Below are positions 44,291 to 53,533 of a stretch of DNA of 64,000 bases, in pieces (the stretch's first letter is position 1; each line of letters starts with the position of its first letter). The stretch comes from Flavobacteriaceae bacterium (lineage in GTDB: Bacteria > Bacteroidota > Bacteroidia > Flavobacteriales > Flavobacteriaceae). The notes under the pieces were generated by a model that made no database searches, was not told the DNA's origin, and worked only from the letters and a program-made list of their open reading frames with translations. Location of the stretch: the NCBI GenBank assembly GCA_018646605.1, contig JABGUL010000027.1, positions 124,001 through 188,000 on the forward strand. Direction: 5' to 3'. Both the position numbers and the translations under genes were made by a program.

Positions 44291-45838
44291 CTAACGAGGA
44301 CTTAAAACAACAAAAGGAATAATCATTTCTTCCATAGAAACACCTCCGTGTTGAAAAGTGTTTTTGAAGAAATTAACAAAATGGTTGTAGTTATTTTTGT
44401 AAACAAAATAATAATCTTCTTCAGCAAAAATGTAAGGACTGTTGATTGATACGGCAGGCAAATGGAAATCCTTAGGGTCTTTGCATTCCAAAACATCTTT
44501 TGGATCATAAGTTAGACTTTTTCCTGTTTTGTATCGAAGGTTTAAACTCGTCTCACGATCTCCCATTACTGCAGAGGGGTGTCCAACATTTATAGTGCCA
44601 TGGTCAGTAGTTAAAAGCACTTTGAATCCTAAAGAAGCAGCTTTTTTAAGCAATTCTTTCAATGGACTATTTCGATACCAGCTGAGGGTTATAGAACGAT
44701 ACGCTTTGTTGTCTGGAGCCAATTCTTTGATAACTTCCATTTCAGTTTTTGCATGTGAAATCATGTCTACAAAGTTGTAGACTACCGCAGTTAATCCCTC
44801 ATGGGTATGGTTTTGTAAATTTTTAATAAGTTGCTGACTATGTTGTAATTGTGTGATTTTATGATAACTGATAGGGCGTTTAAAGTTCAAACGTTCACAC
44901 TGTGCTTCCAATAATTCTTTCTCATATAAATTTTTTCCACCTTCCTCTGTGTCATTCTTCCACCATTTTGGGAATTTCTTTTGAATTTCTAAGGGTGTAA
45001 GACCTGAAAAAAAAGCATTTCTAGCGTATTGCGTTGCGGTAGGTAAAATACTGAAACAGGTGTGTTCCTGTTCGATAGTATAGTTGTTTCTGATCTCTGG
45101 TTCTATTGTTTTCCATTGATCAAAGCGCAAATTGTCAATTAGTATGAGCAAGGTGGGTTTGTTTTCTCTTAACTCAGGGACAACATGTTTTTGGAATACT
45201 TTATGGGATAAAGTTGGACCTGCATTATCTTGTATCCACCTGGTGTAGTTTGAAGAAATGAATTTAGCAAATTGGGAATTTGCTTCTTTCATTTGAGTTT
45301 CAAAAATTTCAAAAAGACTTTTGTCTTCAAGTGTTTCAAGCTCTAGTTCCCAATACATTAACTTTTTGAAGTACTCAATCCAGTCGTCATATGAATCTAA
45401 ATCCATTAATGACTGTGAAATTTTCCTGAATTCCTGCTGGTAACTTTGAGTTGTTTTTTCTGCAACTAGATTTTTTTGATTTAAAATTTTCTTAAGTGAT
45501 AATAATATTTGATGTGGATTAACAGGTTTTATGAGGTAATCTGATATCTTAGAACCAATGGCATCTTCCATGATTTGTTCTTCCTCGTTTTTAGTAATCA
45601 TAACTACAGGAAGGTTAGGTTTTCTGTTTTTGATTTCTGCTAAAGTTTCCAAACCATTTAGTCCTGGCATGTTTTCGTCTAATAAAATCACATCAAAACG
45701 ATTTGCTTTAATCAAGTCAAGGGCATCTTGGCCATTGGTACATGGCGTGGTAGTATATCCGCGATCTTCAAGAAAGAGAAAATGAGGTTTGAGCATCTCT
45801 ATCTCATCATCAACCCATAAAATTTTTATACTTTCCAT
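44291..45838 (-). CDS. porX: PorX, response regulator with alkaline-phosphatase-like domain
   Basis: The 515-residue protein has a receiver domain at 5-120: acidic pocket D10-D11, phosphoacceptor D54, T82 and K104. A PglZ/alkaline-phosphatase-like domain follows, with LLILIDNLRFDQW, LTTDHGTINV and the His-rich tail. PorX regulates the type IX secretion system together with the sensor PorY and sigma factor SigP in Porphyromonas. PorY is not in the window. It diverges from the HD-domain gene. The catalytic role of the second domain in nucleotide hydrolysis is reported for the family. Confidence 0.92.
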   Translation of the reverse strand: MESIKILWVDDEIEMLKPHFLFLEDRGYTTTPCTNGQDALDLIKANRFDVILLDENMPGLNGLETLAEIKNRKPNLPVVMITKNEEEQIMEDAIGSKISDYLIKPVNPHQILLSLKKILNQKNLVAEKTTQSYQQEFRKISQSLMDLDSYDDWIEYFKKLMYWELELETLEDKSLFEIFETQMKEANSQFAKFISSNYTRWIQDNAGPTLSHKVFQKHVVPELRENKPTLLILIDNLRFDQWKTIEPEIRNNYTIEQEHTCFSILPTATQYARNAFFSGLTPLEIQKKFPKWWKNDTEEGGKNLYEKELLEAQCERLNFKRPISYHKITQLQHSQQLIKNLQNHTHEGLTAVVYNFVDMISHAKTEMEVIKELAPDNKAYRSITLSWYRNSPLKELLKKAASLGFKVLLTTDHGTINVGHPSAVMGDRETSLNLRYKTGKSLTYDPKDVLECKDPKDFHLPAVSINSPYIFAEEDYYFVYKNNYNHFVNFFKNTFQHGGVSMEEMIIPFVVLSPR

Positions 45839-45842
45839 TTGT

Positions 45843-45850
45843 TATCTTTG
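45843..45850 (+). promoter_or_regulatory. Candidate -7 element for the HD-domain gene
   Basis: TATCTTTG matches TAnnTTTG and ends 19 bp before the GTG start at 45870. It lies in the 31-bp gap between the porX start and the HD gene start, so the -33 region would overlap porX coding sequence. Confidence 0.5.
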
Positions 45851-45869
45851 TTAAAAATTTGATTGAAGC

Positions 45870-47096
45870 GTGCGAAGCAAGAACCCTTTATTTAACGACC
45901 CAATTTATGGATTTATTGCCATTCAATCGGATTTGATTTTACAACTTATCAATCATCCTTATTTTCAAAGACTTAGACGGATTTCTCAGATGGGTTTATC
46001 CAGCTTAGTTTATCCTGGTGCACACCATACGCGTTTTGAACACGCAATAGGGGCAATGCATATCATGCAGAATGCAATCTCGGTACTTACAGGTAAAGGG
46101 ATTGAAATCAATAAAGAGGAGGGTGAAGCAATGCAGATTGCAATTTTACTTCATGACATAGGGCATGGCCCTTTTTCACATGCAACAGAAAAAGCACTAT
46201 TGCCAGGAGTGCATCATGAGGAAGTTTCCCTCATAATCATTAAAATGTTTAATAAAGAATTTGATGGTGCTCTAGATTTAGCTATACAAATTTTTACCAA
46301 TACGTATTCTAGAAAATTTATGCATCAATTGGTTTCTGGTCAAGTGGATGTCGATCGTCTTGATTACCTCAAGCGAGACAGCTTTTATACAGGTGTGACA
46401 GAAGGGAATATCAATACCGATAGAATTGTTGCGATGATGAACGTTGACCAAGAACAATTGGTTTTTGAAAGTAAAGGAGTTCATTCCCTTGAAAAATTTT
46501 TATTGGCTAGGCGTTTGATGTATTGGCAAGTATACCTCCATAAAACGAGTCTTGCAGCTGAATTAATTCTTGTAAAAATTCTTTACCGTTTCAGAATCTT
46601 GACTGAAAGTGGCAAGGAAAGTTTAACAGACTCTCATGTTCTTTTCCCTTTTTTTAATTTGAATAAAGCATCTATACTTGAAGAAAGTGCGTTGGAAACG
46701 TATCTCACCCTTGACGATTCGGATATTTTAGCCCTTTTGAAAAGGTGGATGAAGCATGAAGATATTGTTTTAAGTAGGTTATCTAAACAGTTAATAAACA
46801 GAGATTTACCTAAGGTAAAGCTGCAATCTACCCCTATTTCTGAAGAAGCTATCAATAAGAAAAAGGATCGTTTAATTCATCTCAATGTTTCGGACAGTAT
46901 TTCAGATAATTTCGTGTTTTCAGGCAGCGTTTCAAACCAAACCTTTACATCAGATCAAGCACAAATTTTGTTACAAGAAAAATCAGGTAAGATTAACTCG
47001 ATTGCAAAGTCAATCAACTATTTAGATTTCGAACAGTTTTCAAAGCCAATTCATAAATATTATTTGTGTTACCCCAAGGCAAATAGTTCCCTTTAA
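45870..47096 (+). CDS. HD-domain phosphohydrolase (dNTPase-like)
   Basis: The 408-residue protein has the HD metal site: H58 (TRFEH) and H95-D96 (LLHDIGHGPFSH), then DVDRLDYLKRDSFYTG near 155. This matches the dNTP triphosphohydrolase and SAMHD1-like family. It probably degrades dNTPs or a related nucleotide. The start is GTG at 45870, because a TGA lies two codons upstream in frame and MRSKNPLFNDPIYGFI starts the fold. It lies 17 bp before lpxD on the same strand. Confidence 0.85.
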   Translation: MRSKNPLFNDPIYGFIAIQSDLILQLINHPYFQRLRRISQMGLSSLVYPGAHHTRFEHAIGAMHIMQNAISVLTGKGIEINKEEGEAMQIAILLHDIGHGPFSHATEKALLPGVHHEEVSLIIIKMFNKEFDGALDLAIQIFTNTYSRKFMHQLVSGQVDVDRLDYLKRDSFYTGVTEGNINTDRIVAMMNVDQEQLVFESKGVHSLEKFLLARRLMYWQVYLHKTSLAAELILVKILYRFRILTESGKESLTDSHVLFPFFNLNKASILEESALETYLTLDDSDILALLKRWMKHEDIVLSRLSKQLINRDLPKVKLQSTPISEEAINKKKDRLIHLNVSDSISDNFVFSGSVSNQTFTSDQAQILLQEKSGKINSIAKSINYLDFEQFSKPIHKYYLCYPKANSSL

Positions 47097-47101
47097 ATCC
47101 T

Positions 47102-47109
47102 TATTTTTG
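47102..47109 (+). promoter_or_regulatory. Candidate -7 element for the lpxD operon
   Basis: TATTTTTG matches TAnnTTTG and ends 4 nt before the lpxD ATG at 47114. If active the mRNA would be leaderless. The -33 region overlaps the HD gene end and has no clear TTG at ideal spacing. Confidence 0.45.
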
Positions 47110-47113
47110 CCTC

Positions 47114-48136
47114 ATGAATTTATCCCTTAATGAGATAGCTTTAAGATTCAAAGGCTCAATTGAAGGTAAGATTGACTCTAAAGTCAATCAGCTTTCTAAG
47201 ATTGAAACAGCTCAAATAGGTTCATTGAGTTTTTTGGCTCATAAAAAATATACCCCTTATTTATACAAAACAAAAGCTTCTGCAGTATTAATTCAAAAGG
47301 ATTTTGTATTAGAATCTCCAGTAAATACTACGCTTATTAGAGTAGATGATCCGTATAGTGCTTTCACTTCATTATTGGTGGAGGAGGCTAAAGAAAAACA
47401 AAAGCCATTGCATGGGATTCATGAAAAAGCTGTGATAAATCCTTCTGCAAAATTAGGCAAGGATGTTTATGTTGGGCCTAATGCAACTATAGGAGAATGT
47501 GTCATAGAATCTGGCGTTCAGATCCATTCTAATTGTGTAATTGGTGCGGGTGTTATCATAGGAAAAAACACAATCTTAATGCCTAATGTCATTATTTTGG
47601 ATGAATGTGTTGTTGGGGCTAATTGTATAATTCATAGTGGTGTAGTTATCGGCTCTGATGGCTTTGGATTTGCCCCACAAGAGTCTGACGCATATGTTAA
47701 AATTCCTCAGTTAGGAAGGGTTGTTGTTAAGGATGATGTGGAAATTGGCGCAAATTCTACGATAGATCGTGCAACTTTAGGAGATACACTTATTGAAAAA
47801 GGTGTCAAACTAGACAATATGATTCAAATTGCTCATAATGTTGAAATTGGCGCCCATACGGTAATTGCAGCACAAACTGGTATCGCGGGTTCCACAAAAA
47901 TTGGTTCCCACTGCGTTATTGGAGGGCAAGTTGGATTTGCTGGGCATCTAACAATAGGTGATGGTGTTCAACTACAAGGTCAAACAGGAGTAACCAAAAG
48001 TATTCCTTCTGCAGGTGCCTTCCAGGGAACCCCAGCGATGGATTACAAAGCGTATTACAAATCTTATGCTTTGTTTAAGCAATTTCCCAAAATAGAAGCT
48101 CGTTTAAGAAAATTAGAACAATTATTAAAACCATGA
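47114..48136 (+). CDS. lpxD: UDP-3-O-acylglucosamine N-acyltransferase
   Basis: The 340-residue enzyme adds the second 3-hydroxyacyl chain in lipid A synthesis. An N-terminal UDP-binding part (SLSFLAHKKYTPYLY) precedes a left-handed beta-helix of hexapeptide repeats from about 110. The catalytic His lies in NMIQIAHNVEIG, and GQVGFAGHLTIGD and QGQTGVTKSI follow. It starts the lpxD-lpxC/fabZ-lpxA cluster and overlaps the next gene by 4 bp. Confidence 0.94.
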   Translation: MNLSLNEIALRFKGSIEGKIDSKVNQLSKIETAQIGSLSFLAHKKYTPYLYKTKASAVLIQKDFVLESPVNTTLIRVDDPYSAFTSLLVEEAKEKQKPLHGIHEKAVINPSAKLGKDVYVGPNATIGECVIESGVQIHSNCVIGAGVIIGKNTILMPNVIILDECVVGANCIIHSGVVIGSDGFGFAPQESDAYVKIPQLGRVVVKDDVEIGANSTIDRATLGDTLIEKGVKLDNMIQIAHNVEIGAHTVIAAQTGIAGSTKIGSHCVIGGQVGFAGHLTIGDGVQLQGQTGVTKSIPSAGAFQGTPAMDYKAYYKSYALFKQFPKIEARLRKLEQLLKP

Positions 48137-49536
48137 TAAAACAAACTACACCACAAAAGACGCTGTCTAAAGATGTTCGTTTAGATGGAATCGGCTTACA
48201 TTCAGGTGAAGAAATTCAATTAAACCTAAAACCTGCTCCAGTTAATACAGGTTTTGTATTTCGAAGAATTGATTTAGATCCTGTAGTAGAAATCCCTGCG
48301 TTATCCAATTTTGTTAGTAAAACGGATAGAAGTACCACATTGGCAAAAGGAGATGTTGAAATTCAAACTACGGAACATTTACTTGCTGCTCTTGTGGGAT
48401 GCTCAGTAAACAATTGTTATATCGATATTAATGGTGCTGAACTTCCCATTATGGACGGCTCTTCCAAATTATTCGTTGAAGGAATACAAAAAGCCGGGAC
48501 TACAGAGCAAGATGAACTACAAGAAGTTTTTGTGGTTCAAGACATTATTCACCATACAGATGAAGAATCTGGCAGTGAAATTATGCTTCTTCCTGCAGAA
48601 GATTCATCTTACACTGTAATGATCGATTTTGAAACTAAAGTTTTAGGGACTCAAAATGCTACGCTAAATAAGATGGAAGACTTTGCAAGTGAAATTGCTT
48701 CCTCAAGGACTTTTAGCTTTTTACATGAATTAGAAATGCTTTTGGACAATGGTTTAATCAAAGGAGGCGACCTCAATAATGCTATTGTTTATGTCGACAA
48801 GCCTCTTGCCGAAAGTAATATGGAGCAACTAAAAGTTGCTTTTGGAAAGGAAAATATTTCTGTAAAGCCCAATGGTATTTTAGATAATTTAACACTTCAT
48901 CATCCTAATGAAGCAGCACGGCATAAGCTTTTGGATGTAATTGGAGACTTAAGTTTGATAGGGATGCCTGTTCAAGGTAGGATGATTGCTACTAAACCAG
49001 GACACAAGATAAACACAGATTTTTCAAAACATGTAGCTGCGTTAATTAGAAACAATAGAAAATCAAATGCCCCTCTCGTAGATTTGAATAAGCCGCCAGC
49101 AATGGATATTAATCAGATCATGAATATGCTTCCACACAGGCCTCCTTTTCTCCTGGTTGATAAAATTCTTGAATTATCAGAATGTCATGTTGTAGCATTG
49201 AAGAATGTTACCATGAATGAATCTTTTTTTCAAGGTCATTTTCCTGGCGCTCCTGTTATGCCTGGTGTACTTCAGGTTGAGGCAATGGCTCAAGCCGGAG
49301 GTGTATTGGTTTTAAATACAGTGCCTGATCCAGAAAATTATTTGACATTCTTCATGAAAATTGATAATGTTAAATTCAAGCGTCCCGTGTATCCAGGAGA
49401 TACATTGGTGTTTAAACTAGAATTAATTACTCCAATTAGACGTGGAATTTGTAATATGCGAGCTCACGCTTTTGTTAATAACCAATTGGTAAGTGAAGGT
49501 GAAATGATGGCTCAAATATCAAGACGAGAATCTTAA
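48133..49536 (+). CDS. lpxC/fabZ: Bifunctional LpxC deacetylase / FabZ dehydratase
   Basis: The 467-residue fusion joins two lipid enzymes. Residues 1 to about 310 are LpxC: GIGLHSGE, TTEHLLAALVG (zinc His), ELPIMDGSS and NEAARHKLLDVIGDL, in which His and Asp complete the zinc site. Residues about 324-467 are FabZ: MLPHRPPFLLVD and GHFPGAPVMPGVLQ, with the catalytic His and the conserved QVEAMAQ helix. LpxC commits UDP-acyl-GlcNAc to lipid A, while FabZ dehydrates 3-hydroxyacyl-ACP. The fusion is well known in Bacteroidota and balances lipid A and fatty acid flux. Confidence 0.95.
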   Translation: MIKQTTPQKTLSKDVRLDGIGLHSGEEIQLNLKPAPVNTGFVFRRIDLDPVVEIPALSNFVSKTDRSTTLAKGDVEIQTTEHLLAALVGCSVNNCYIDINGAELPIMDGSSKLFVEGIQKAGTTEQDELQEVFVVQDIIHHTDEESGSEIMLLPAEDSSYTVMIDFETKVLGTQNATLNKMEDFASEIASSRTFSFLHELEMLLDNGLIKGGDLNNAIVYVDKPLAESNMEQLKVAFGKENISVKPNGILDNLTLHHPNEAARHKLLDVIGDLSLIGMPVQGRMIATKPGHKINTDFSKHVAALIRNNRKSNAPLVDLNKPPAMDINQIMNMLPHRPPFLLVDKILELSECHVVALKNVTMNESFFQGHFPGAPVMPGVLQVEAMAQAGGVLVLNTVPDPENYLTFFMKIDNVKFKRPVYPGDTLVFKLELITPIRRGICNMRAHAFVNNQLVSEGEMMAQISRRES

Positions 49537-49547
49537 TTTAAATTAAC

Positions 49548-50324
49548 ATGATACAACCTCTTTCTTATATCCACTCAGACGCAAAAGTTGCTGACAATGT
49601 CATCGTTGAGCCCTTTACTACCATTCATAAAAACGTTGAGATTGGTCAGGGAACTTGGTTAGGGTCCAATGTTACTATCATGTCAGGTGCAAGAATAGGA
49701 AAGAATTGTAAAATATTTCCAGGGTCTGTCATTAGTGGTGTACCCCAAGATTTAAAATTTGATGGAGAAGATTCTTTAGCTGTTATAGGTGACAATACCA
49801 CTATACGTGAATGTGTTACGATCAATAGAGGAACAGCAAATAAAGGCATTACTAAAATTGGAAAAAACTGTCTTATAATGGCCTATTCTCATATTGCCCA
49901 TGATTGTAGCGTCGGTGATTTTTGTGTTTTTTCAAATAACAGTACTTTGGCAGGCCATATTGAAGTTGGAGATCATGTGATTTTGGCTGGGCTTGCAGCT
50001 ATTCATCAGTTTTGCACTATTGGAGATTTCGCCTTTATTTCGGGAGGATCGTTAGTGCGAAAGGACGTGCCTCCTTTTGTCAAAGCTGCACGTGAACCCC
50101 TGTCATACATGGGTGTAAATTCTATTGGGTTAAGGCGAAAAGGTTTTGAGTCTGAAAAAATTCAAGAAATTCAAACTATTTACCGAATACTATTTCAGCA
50201 AAAAAATAACATATCACAAGCCGTTCGTATTATTGAGGCGGAAATAAATGCAACACCAGAGCGGGATAAAATATTACAGTTTGTGAACAACTCCAAGCGA
50301 GGATTAATGAAAGGCTATTTATAA
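49548..50324 (+). CDS. lpxA: UDP-N-acetylglucosamine acyltransferase
   Basis: The 258-residue hexapeptide-repeat enzyme transfers 3-hydroxyacyl from ACP to UDP-GlcNAc, the first lipid A step. Repeats run from about 10 to 190. The catalytic His lies in MAYSHIAHDCSVGD near residue 120. LAGLAAIHQFCTIGDFAFISG and the helical C-terminus with GLRRKGFESEKIQEI match LpxA. It lies 11 bp after lpxC/fabZ and 14 bp before efp. Confidence 0.94.
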   Translation: MIQPLSYIHSDAKVADNVIVEPFTTIHKNVEIGQGTWLGSNVTIMSGARIGKNCKIFPGSVISGVPQDLKFDGEDSLAVIGDNTTIRECVTINRGTANKGITKIGKNCLIMAYSHIAHDCSVGDFCVFSNNSTLAGHIEVGDHVILAGLAAIHQFCTIGDFAFISGGSLVRKDVPPFVKAAREPLSYMGVNSIGLRRKGFESEKIQEIQTIYRILFQQKNNISQAVRIIEAEINATPERDKILQFVNNSKRGLMKGYL

Positions 50325-50338
50325 AAAAAAATAAGATT

Positions 50339-50905
50339 ATGGCATCTACATCAGATATAAGAAAGGGTTTATGTATAAAATACAATAATGACATTTATAA
50401 GGTTATTGAGTTCTTGCATGTTAAGCCGGGAAAAGGACCTGCGTTTGTCCGTACTAAATTAAAAAGTGTTACTTCAGGCAAAGTATTGGATAACACCTTT
50501 TCGGCTGGTCATAAAATTGAAGACATTCGTGTTGAAACTCATAAATATCAATTTTTATACAGTGAGGGCGAACAGTATAACTTCATGAATACCGATGATT
50601 ACAATCAAATCACGGTGGAGAAATCTGTTTTAGATGCGCCTGAGTTAATGAAAGAGGGTGAAATGGTTTCCATTTCAATCAATACAGAAGATGGTATGCC
50701 TTTGTCGGCAGATATGCCTGCAAGTGTTGTCTTAGAAGTGACACATACAGAGCCCGGGGTGAAAGGAAATACTGCTACAAATGCAACCAAGCCTGCTACC
50801 GTTGAAACTGGAGCTTCTATAAATGTTCCTCTTTTCATTAATGAAGGTGATAAAATTAAGGTAGATACAGAGAAAGGTAACTATATAGAAAGAGTAAAAG
50901 AATAA
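50339..50905 (+). CDS. efp: Elongation factor P
   Basis: The 188-residue factor has three domains. The N-terminal tip HVKPGKGPAFVRTK carries the usual Lys (K32) that enters the peptidyl-transferase centre to relieve polyproline stalling. The C-terminal signature GASINVPLFINEGDKIKVDTE is typical. No epmA or other modification gene is visible nearby. It follows lpxA after 14 bp, an arrangement seen in flavobacteria. Confidence 0.94.
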   Translation: MASTSDIRKGLCIKYNNDIYKVIEFLHVKPGKGPAFVRTKLKSVTSGKVLDNTFSAGHKIEDIRVETHKYQFLYSEGEQYNFMNTDDYNQITVEKSVLDAPELMKEGEMVSISINTEDGMPLSADMPASVVLEVTHTEPGVKGNTATNATKPATVETGASINVPLFINEGDKIKVDTEKGNYIERVKE

Positions 50906-50942
50906 CATAAATAAGACTAATTGAATTAATTAAAAATAAAAC

Positions 50943-51815
50943 ATGAGTGTACTTGTTAATAAAAATTCTAAAATAATCGTACAAGGTTTTACGGGTAGTG
51001 AAGGAACCTTTCATGCTACCCAGATGATTGAGTACGGAACTAATATTGTAGGGGGTGTTACTCCTGGTAAAGGGGGGCAGACCCATTTGGATAAGCCTGT
51101 TTTTAACAGTGTCGCTGAGGCTGTAAAAACAGCGGGTGCAGATACTACTATCATATTTGTACCGCCTGCTTTTGCTGCTGATGCAATCATGGAAGCTGCA
51201 GAGGCTGGAATCAAAGTAATTATAACTATTACGGAAGGTATTCCCGTTAATGACATGACCAAAGCATACGCATACGTGAAAAGTCAAGGGGCAACACTAA
51301 TCGGCCCAAACTGTCCTGGAGTGATTACTCCTGAGGAAGCAAAAGTGGGTATTATGCCTGGTTTTGTGTTTAAAAAAGGGAGAGTAGGAATTGTTTCAAA
51401 ATCTGGAACATTGACGTATGAAGCTTCAGATCAAGTAGTTGCCCAGGGGTTGGGTATTTCAACTGCTATAGGAATTGGAGGTGACCCTATTATTGGAACA
51501 ACTACCAAAGATGCTGTTGAGCTTTTTATGAATGATTCTGAAACAGATTGTATCGTAATGATAGGCGAAATTGGAGGTCAGTTAGAGGCTGATGCAGCGC
51601 AATGGATAAAAGCCAATGGAAATATGAAACCAGTGATTGGATTTATAGCCGGAGAAACAGCACCCAAAGGAAGAACAATGGGACACGCTGGGGCTATAGT
51701 GGGAGGTAGTGAAGATACTGCCGAAGCAAAAAAACGAATTATGAGAGAATGTGGAATCCATGTAGTGGATTCTCCTGCTCAAATAGGGGCTAAAGTAGCT
51801 GAAGTATTAGGATAA
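50943..51815 (+). CDS. sucD: Succinyl-CoA synthetase alpha subunit
   Basis: The 290-residue protein has a CoA-binding Rossmann domain ([12 protein letters not shown] near 18-29, [18 protein letters not shown]) and a ligase domain with [25 protein letters not shown] follows. The phosphohistidine region is [10 protein letters not shown] near 248. It forms succinate and nucleoside triphosphate from succinyl-CoA with SucC. sucC is not adjacent, unlike in many bacteria. It lies between efp and fabG. Confidence 0.93.
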   Translation: MSVLVNKNSKIIVQGFTGSEGTFHATQMIEYGTNIVGGVTPGKGGQTHLDKPVFNSVAEAVKTAGADTTIIFVPPAFAADAIMEAAEAGIKVIITITEGIPVNDMTKAYAYVKSQGATLIGPNCPGVITPEEAKVGIMPGFVFKKGRVGIVSKSGTLTYEASDQVVAQGLGISTAIGIGGDPIIGTTTKDAVELFMNDSETDCIVMIGEIGGQLEADAAQWIKANGNMKPVIGFIAGETAPKGRTMGHAGAIVGGSEDTAEAKKRIMRECGIHVVDSPAQIGAKVAEVLG

Positions 51816-51819
51816 TATT

Positions 51820-52566
51820 ATGAATTTACTCACAGGAAAAACAGCAATTATTACCGGAGCCAGTCGTGGTATTGGTAGGGGAATAGCCAAAACCTTTGTA
51901 GACCATGGCTGTAATGTTGCTTTCACGTACAGCAGTAATAAAGCAGCAGCAGATAGCCTAACGGAAGAGCTCAGTGGTTCAGGCGTTCAAGTAAAAGGGT
52001 ATCAAAGCAATGCGGCAAACTTCGCCCAAGCACACCAGTTGGTAGAAGATGTGCTTTCAGACTTTGGTAGCTTAGATGTTTTAGTCAATAATGCAGGGAT
52101 TACAAAAGACAACCTCTTGATGCGAATGAGTGAAGATGACTTTGACCAAGTTATTGAAGTTAATTTAAAGTCAATTTTTAACATGACTAAAGCAGTTCAG
52201 CGTACTTTTTTAAAACAACGCCATGGTGCACTCATTCACATGAGTTCGGTGGTGGGAGTAAAAGGAAACGCCGGTCAAGCTAATTATGCAGCTTCTAAAG
52301 CAGGAATTATAGGTTTTTCTAAATCAGTTGCATTAGAGTTAGGGTCTAGAAATATTCGATCCAATGTAATCGCTCCTGGTTTTATAGAAACAGAAATGAC
52401 AGCCAAGCTCTCTGAGGAAGTAGTCCAAGGATGGAGAGAAGGAATCCCTTTGAAAAGGGGAGGACAAGCTGAAGATGTAGCCAACGCCTGTGTGTTTTTG
52501 GCTTCTGAATTATCCAGTTACATAACTGGACAAGTGCTTCATGTAGATGGAGGAATGTTAACTTAA
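51820..52566 (+). CDS. fabG: 3-oxoacyl-ACP reductase
   Basis: The 248-residue short-chain dehydrogenase has ITGASRGIGRG for NADPH binding. NNAGITKDNLLMRM is a FabG hallmark. The catalytic Ser, Tyr and Lys lie in MSSVVGVKGNAGQANYAASK, and APGFIETEMT follows. It reduces 3-ketoacyl-ACP in fatty acid elongation. It starts 4 bp after the sucD stop. C-terminal YITGQVLHVDGGM is typical. Confidence 0.92.
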   Translation: MNLLTGKTAIITGASRGIGRGIAKTFVDHGCNVAFTYSSNKAAADSLTEELSGSGVQVKGYQSNAANFAQAHQLVEDVLSDFGSLDVLVNNAGITKDNLLMRMSEDDFDQVIEVNLKSIFNMTKAVQRTFLKQRHGALIHMSSVVGVKGNAGQANYAASKAGIIGFSKSVALELGSRNIRSNVIAPGFIETEMTAKLSEEVVQGWREGIPLKRGGQAEDVANACVFLASELSSYITGQVLHVDGGMLT

Positions 52567-52578
52567 AAAAAACGAATC

Positions 52579-53397
52579 ATGCAAAAATTACCCAAAATTG
52601 GATTACCTATCATTTTATTGGTAGTCGTATTACTTATTTTTATTTCTAAATCTTCCATAAACATTGGATATGGAGAAGCAGGAGTATTGTTTAAAACCTT
52701 TGGCGGCGGTGTCGTAATTGATGAGCCACCATTAGGGGAAGGATTTCATATTATTGCTCCTTGGAACAAGGTGTATATTTATAATGTGAAACAACAGGAG
52801 GTGTTTGAAAGCAAAATGCAGGTACTTTCTTCAAATGGATTAGAAATCAGTTTAGACATCTCTGTTTTGTACCAACCTACAATTCAAGATTTAGGAAAGT
52901 TACACAAGACTAAGGGAGAAAATTATTTAAATATTATCATTATTCCTCAGATTCGAGCTGTTGCTAGAAGTGTAGTGGGACGTTACACGCCAGAACAATT
53001 ATATTCTACAAAGCGTGATGCTATTCAAAATGAAATCTTTGAAGAAACACGTAAAGTAGTTGAAGGTCAATTTGTTCAACTGAATGCCGTATTAGTTAGA
53101 GATGTTACACTTCCTATCGCAATTCGTGAAGCAATTGAGCGTAAGTTGAATCAAGAGCAGGAAGCTTTAGAGTATGAATTTAGAATTGAAAAAGCAACAC
53201 AAGAAGCAGAGCGTCAGCGAATTGATGCAGAAGGGAAAGCAACAGCTAACCGTATCCTGAGTGCTTCTTTAACAGATAAAATCCTTCAGGAAAAAGGAAT
53301 TGAAGCAACGATTAAGTTGTCTGAATCTCCTAATTCTAAGGTAATTGTAATTGGTAGTGGTAAAAATGGACTTCCTATTATTTTGGGAAATCAATAA
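52579..53397 (+). CDS. Prohibitin/SPFH-domain membrane protein
   Basis: The 272-residue protein has an N-terminal membrane anchor (GLPIILLVVVLLIFIS) followed by an SPFH domain. GYGEAGVLFKTFGGG, GFHIIAPWNKVYIYNVKQQEV and LDISVLYQP are prohibitin-like. A coiled coil (about 185-235) rich in Glu, Ala and Arg follows. Such proteins form membrane rings or scaffolds, sometimes with FtsH-type proteases. It is last in the lpx-fabG run; the his leader promoter begins about 35 bp after its stop. Confidence 0.87.
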   Translation: MQKLPKIGLPIILLVVVLLIFISKSSINIGYGEAGVLFKTFGGGVVIDEPPLGEGFHIIAPWNKVYIYNVKQQEVFESKMQVLSSNGLEISLDISVLYQPTIQDLGKLHKTKGENYLNIIIIPQIRAVARSVVGRYTPEQLYSTKRDAIQNEIFEETRKVVEGQFVQLNAVLVRDVTLPIAIREAIERKLNQEQEALEYEFRIEKATQEAERQRIDAEGKATANRILSASLTDKILQEKGIEATIKLSESPNSKVIVIGSGKNGLPIILGNQ

Positions 53398-53431
53398 TTT
53401 ATTAGATGATTTTTTTTAAAAATAAAATTAA

Positions 53432-53439
53432 TATATTTG
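53432..53439 (+). promoter_or_regulatory. -7 element of the his operon promoter
   Basis: TATATTTG matches TAnnTTTG and ends 5 nt before the ATG of the leader peptide. Transcription would start at or just before that ATG, placing the whole attenuator in the leader RNA. The -33 region is only T-rich. Confidence 0.6.
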
Positions 53440-53444
53440 CACCC

Positions 53445-53498
53445 ATGCAATTAAAAAAATTAAATCATCATCATATAATAGACTCAAGCGAGTGCTAA
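53445..53498 (+). CDS. hisL: Histidine operon leader peptide (HisL-like)
   Basis: A 17-codon frame, MQLKKLNHHHIIDSSEC, holds three consecutive His codons at 53466-53474. It ends at TAA 53496-53498, 24 bp before a terminator and 92 bp before hisG. Its position, size and His run are those of a transcription-attenuation leader. Low histidyl-tRNA should stall the ribosome at the His codons. The sequence does not resemble the longer His run of the enteric HisL, so it is likely independent. Confidence 0.85.
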   Translation: MQLKKLNHHHIIDSSEC

Positions 53499-53533
53499 TG
53501 ATGTTATCTATACATTTATTAAAACCCGTTTGA
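53484..53533 (+). promoter_or_regulatory. Predicted his antiterminator pairing
   Basis: TCAAGCG at 53484-53490, inside the leader frame, can pair with CGTTTGA at 53527-53533 (7 bp, one G-U). CGTTTGA is the 5' arm of the terminator, so the two structures exclude each other. The same TCAAGCG recurs in the terminator 3' arm at 53536-53542. A ribosome finishing the leader would cover 53484-53490; one stalled at the His codons would leave it free. Confidence 0.7.

Noticed and set aside
50856-51287. 143-codon minus-strand frame opposite sucD
   Set aside because: It is antisense to clear sucD sequence, is rich in Cys, Tyr and Ser as expected of a shadow frame, and has no domain.
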